From positions 1 through 44,536 of the forward strand of contig CAZLVZ010000002.1 in assembly GCA_964563465.1 (NCBI GenBank): a stretch of DNA of 44,536 nt. The letters run 5' to 3'. The notes under the pieces were generated by a model. The model did not search any database. It saw only the letters and a list, made by a program, of their open reading frames with translations, and was not told the DNA's origin. Shown here in pieces: positions 42,193-44,536 of this stretch. The DNA is from JAYENY01 sp964563465. GTDB lineage: Bacteria; Patescibacteriota; Minisyncoccia; Minisyncoccales; PEYH01. Position numbers and translations under genes: made by a program. Positions within the stretch are counted from its first letter, which is position 1. The number at the start of each line of letters is the position of its first letter.

Positions 42193-43399
42193 TAATATTA
42201 TTACAGCGATAGATATTGGTTCTTACTCTATCAAGGGTATTGTTGCCAGAACAAGTGGAGATAATAAAGAAATAGCAGTCCTTTCTTATGTTAATGTTCC
42301 TTCTGTTGGATTAAGGCGAGGAGTAATAACTGACACAGAAATCGTTTCCGAGAAGATTAATCAAGTTCTTGATAGAATGAAAAACGAGATTAAACCTCAG
42401 AAAATTAAAGAGGTTTTTATTAATATTGGTGGTCCCCGTGTTACTTCTCAAATGAGTCATGGTGCTGTAGCTATTTCCCGAGCTGATCAAAAAGTTTCAC
42501 ACGATGATAAAATGAGGGTTGTTGAAGAAGCGAGATCCATAAGTTTAAATTATAATAGAGAAGTTTTAGATATTTTTCCTAAAGAATTTGTAGTGGATAG
42601 CGAGACGGGATTGAAAGATGTTGTCGGCATGAAGGGAATAAAATTAGAAGTTCAGGCATTAGTAGTGTCTGTTTTTTCACTCTATTTACAAAAATTAGTT
42701 GATACTGTATTAAGCGCAGACGTTGAAGTCGCCGGAGTTATTCCGTCCGCATTAGCCGCTTCAGAAGCGCTTTTGACAGACCAACAAAAAGAATTGGGCT
42801 CAACAGTTGTGGACATAGGAGCAGAGACCACAAGCATAGTTGTTTTTGAAGATAAAAGTTTAATTCATTTGGCCATATTACCGATAGGTTCTGCTCATAT
42901 AACAAGGGATATTGCTATAGCCCTACAGGCAGACATTGATGTTGCTGAAGCAATAAAAAAGAAATTTGGTTTTTACATATTTCAAAATAGAAATAGAAAA
43001 GAAAAAATTATTATTGACAAACAAGAGCCTTTTATTTTTGATACAAAAAAAATGATTAAAGCTGGAAGGGCTAGGGTTGTAGAAATTTTTGATTTAGTCA
43101 ACAAAGAGCTTAAAAAAATTGACAAACAAGAATCTTTACCAGCAGGAGTTATTATAACCGGAGGGGGTTCGAAAATTCCAGGTCTAATTAGTTTTGTAAA
43201 AAAGGAGCTTAAACTTCCTATAAAGAGGGGAATTGTTAAAAAATTTATTGGCATAGAAGAGGATGCCTCTAATAGTGTTGTCTGTGGTTTAATAATGACT
43301 GGAATTGGTCGGGAGGAGAAGGAACAGAGTGCAAAGAGCGGAAAATTAATTTCTAAATTTAAAAGAGTTATTAAAGCATTGAAAATTTTTGTCCCATGA
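42179..43399 (+). CDS. ftsA: cell division protein FtsA
   Basis: An actin-like ATPase that anchors FtsZ to the membrane. The 406-residue protein starts ITAIDIGSYSIKGIVA (phosphate 1 loop), has the 1C domain (about 80-165), TVVDIGAETTSIVVFED and VIITGGGSKIPGL. The end KFKRVIKALKIFVP has the spacing of a C-terminal amphipathic membrane helix. It overlaps ybeY by 14 bases and ftsZ by four. Confidence 0.94.
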   Translation: MARNNNIITAIDIGSYSIKGIVARTSGDNKEIAVLSYVNVPSVGLRRGVITDTEIVSEKINQVLDRMKNEIKPQKIKEVFINIGGPRVTSQMSHGAVAISRADQKVSHDDKMRVVEEARSISLNYNREVLDIFPKEFVVDSETGLKDVVGMKGIKLEVQALVVSVFSLYLQKLVDTVLSADVEVAGVIPSALAASEALLTDQQKELGSTVVDIGAETTSIVVFEDKSLIHLAILPIGSAHITRDIAIALQADIDVAEAIKKKFGFYIFQNRNRKEKIIIDKQEPFIFDTKKMIKAGRARVVEIFDLVNKELKKIDKQESLPAGVIITGGGSKIPGLISFVKKELKLPIKRGIVKKFIGIEEDASNSVVCGLIMTGIGREEKEQSAKSGKLISKFKRVIKALKIFVP

Positions 43400-44325
43400 G
43401 AAAACTAACAAAAATAAAAGTTTTAGGTATCGGTGGTTCCGGAGGCAACGCTCTTTCCAGAATGACGAAATGTAAAATTCAAGGAGTGGAATTGATTGCT
43501 TTTAATTGTGATGTTCAAGACCTAAAGAAAACAAAAGCAGACAAGAAGATTCAGATTGGAGAGAAGCTTACCAAAGGATTGGGCGCAGGTATGAATCCAC
43601 AGACAGGAAAAGAAGCGGCAGAAGAAAGCCGTCTTTTTATAGAAGATGCCTTGAAAAATACAGATATTGCTTTTGTGGTTTGTGGACTTGGAGGAGGGAC
43701 TGGTTCTGGAGCTGCGCCAGTAATAGCTGAAATTGCTAAAAATCTTGGAATTTTAACGATTGGAGCCGTTACTATGCCCTTTTCTTTTGAGGGAGCTCAA
43801 AGAAAAAATATAGCTAAACTAAGCCAAGAAAGATTGAAAGAAAGAGTTGATACTCTTTTTGTTATTCCAAACAATAAGTTACTTGAGCAAATAGACGAAC
43901 AAACAACCTGTATCTCTGCTTTTTGGTTGTGTGATGAGATATTAAGACAAGCGGTGCAGGGTATTTCTGATTTGATTGTTAGGCCAGGAATTATTAATGT
44001 TGATTTCGCTGATGTTAAGGCAATAATGAGTGATTCTGGCTTTGCTCTTTTTGGTGTTGGTAATGCCGAAGGTGAAGACAAGATTGAAAAAGCAGCCAAT
44101 ATGGCCATCAATTCTCCTTTCTTAGATTTTGGCATCAATGGAGCTCAAAGAATTTTATTTAATATCACAGGTGGCAAGAATCTATCATTAGTTGAAATTC
44201 AGAAGGCAGCAAAGATTATTACTAAAAGCTCTTCTGCAACCCGTGTTATTTTCGGAGCAATTCAAGATAACAAACTAAAACCTGATGAAGTCAAAATCAC
44301 CCTCATCGCAGCAGGGATTGAATAA
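43396..44325 (+). CDS. ftsZ: FtsZ-like division GTPase lacking C-terminal linker and tail
   Basis: Tubulin-like GTPase of the division ring. The GTP-binding core is complete: GIGGSGGNAL, the tubulin signature GGGTGSG (99-105), NVDFADVKAIMSD as the T7 synergy loop, and the C-terminal domain ending ITLIAAGIE. At 309 residues it stops at the end of the core; the variable linker and the conserved C-terminal peptide that binds FtsA are absent. The stop lies 13 bases before a tRNA-Asn 3' fragment. It overlaps ftsA by four bases. Confidence 0.95.
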   Translation: MRKLTKIKVLGIGGSGGNALSRMTKCKIQGVELIAFNCDVQDLKKTKADKKIQIGEKLTKGLGAGMNPQTGKEAAEESRLFIEDALKNTDIAFVVCGLGGGTGSGAAPVIAEIAKNLGILTIGAVTMPFSFEGAQRKNIAKLSQERLKERVDTLFVIPNNKLLEQIDEQTTCISAFWLCDEILRQAVQGISDLIVRPGIINVDFADVKAIMSDSGFALFGVGNAEGEDKIEKAANMAINSPFLDFGINGAQRILFNITGGKNLSLVEIQKAAKIITKSSSATRVIFGAIQDNKLKPDEVKITLIAAGIE

Positions 44326-44338
44326 CTCATAATTTTGA

Positions 44339-44362
44339 GGTTCGAATCCTACTCGCGGAGCA
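44339..44362 (+). other. tRNA-Asn 3'-end fragment
   Basis: GGTTCGAATCCTACTCGC then GGAGCA, which is the T-loop, 3' T-stem strand, acceptor strand (TCGCGGA), discriminator G and CA of a typical bacterial tRNA-Asn. The 5' T-stem strand is altered (GAGG instead of GTAGG), and no D-arm, anticodon arm or 5' acceptor precedes it, only ftsZ. Such 3' ends are typical remnants of tRNA-targeted integration. Confidence 0.6.
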
Positions 44363-44487
44363 GGCTAGTGAGCCTTTCGGGAGACCGAGAGGCCCTGTAT
44401 TCTCAAGGTTTCTCAGGATCGGTTCGAGAAAAAATCCCCATACCCCGATAGGAATCGAACCGTATTCAAGAGTAAATTTTTCCAATC
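44363..44487. other. non-coding, structured stretch after ftsZ
   Basis: No ORF. It contains a hairpin CTTTCGG-GAGA-CCGAGAG with a GNRA-type loop and flanking GGCT/AGCC, and an inverted repeat CGGTTCGA (44420-44427) / TCGAACCG (44455-44462). T-arm-like motifs GGTTCGA occur on both strands. It could be tRNA debris or a structured RNA; no class was recognised. Confidence 0.4.
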
Positions 44488-44510
44488 AATCGCCATTTTG
44501 GCGATTTTTT
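44488..44510 (+). terminator. intrinsic terminator downstream of ftsZ
   Basis: AATCGCCA (44488-44495) pairs with TGGCGATT (44499-44506) around a three-base loop, continuing into a T-run. Confidence 0.8.
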
Positions 44511-44536
44511 GGTAAAATAAAAATGAAAGATCATAA

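Noticed and set aside
44339..44515. Complete tRNA after ftsZ on either strand
   Set aside because: Only T-arm and acceptor 3' pieces are seen; no D-arm, anticodon loop or 5' acceptor strand can be paired.
1..44536. CRISPR array, insertion sequence, integrase or prophage genes
   Set aside because: No spaced direct repeats, transposase or recombinase motifs were found; the leuS-tail repeats are too few and gene-derived.

Overview
The window is AT-rich (about one third GC by eye), densely packed, mostly single-strand bacterial chromosome. Gene content points to a Patescibacteria (Candidate Phyla Radiation) genome, probably of the Parcubacteria group. The signs are many lineage-typical hypotheticals (ATP-cone nuclease, DUF11-like exported protein, DUF5654), a large type-2 IleRS, short versions of several core proteins, almost no Shine-Dalgarno sequences, and DprA. 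TGA is used as stop (smpB, tumA), so the code is standard. The lineage is inferred from gene content, not from a search.

Layout. 1-437 holds tmRNA on the minus strand, overlapped at its 5' end by the smpB stop codon (430-879). 976-3314 has a SIMPL-domain protein, a HAMP/coiled-coil membrane protein and an ATP-cone nuclease. 3468-4757 is an AbiE-type toxin-antitoxin (TA) pair with its own promoter and inverted repeat. 4760-13490 has argS, ileS (with a complete histidine-phosphatase domain inserted), a small hypothetical, an exported DUF11-like protein and glyS. 13602-15632 is an accessory patch: an orphan antitoxin, two unknowns and a second nucleotidyltransferase TA pair. 15703-22962 carries murI, an M16 protease, an AI-2E-type transporter, rsmI, metG, tatD and a CaCA antiporter. 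23066-26949 has a small SD-led gene, leuS, then two TA cassettes, each followed by an extra copy of the leuS 3' end. 27017-32283 carries glmS, a GlmU-like enzyme, a ThiI-like PP-loop protein and an MFS transporter. 32315-35036 has DUF5654, an MscS channel, a degenerate receiver protein and a ParA-like ATPase. 35088-38658 on the minus strand has tRNA-Leu(CAA), topA, dprA and pth. 38830-44325 has a small SD-led gene, lepB, hisS, rpsU, yqeY, ybeY, ftsA and a tail-less ftsZ. The window ends with a tRNA-Asn 3' fragment and a terminator.

How the genes work together. Translation dominates: six aminoacyl-tRNA synthetases, tRNA-Leu, tmRNA/SmpB, Pth, RsmI, YbeY and bS21. Envelope and division functions (MurI, GlmS/GlmU-like, LepB, FtsA/FtsZ) form a second theme. 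Five TA or TA-like loci sit between housekeeping genes on the same strand.

Most notable: (1) three successive leuS 3' ends flanking two TA cassettes, with mostly synonymous differences between the first two, which suggests modules that insert at the end of leuS and restore it; (2) a phosphatase domain with all catalytic residues inside the IleRS zinc-ribbon loop; (3) two modes of translation start, leaderless promoters for ordinary genes versus strong SD leaders for three small, GC-richer genes; (4) smpB and ssrA sharing bases; (5) ftsZ ending at the globular core, 13 nt before a tRNA-Asn 3' fragment.
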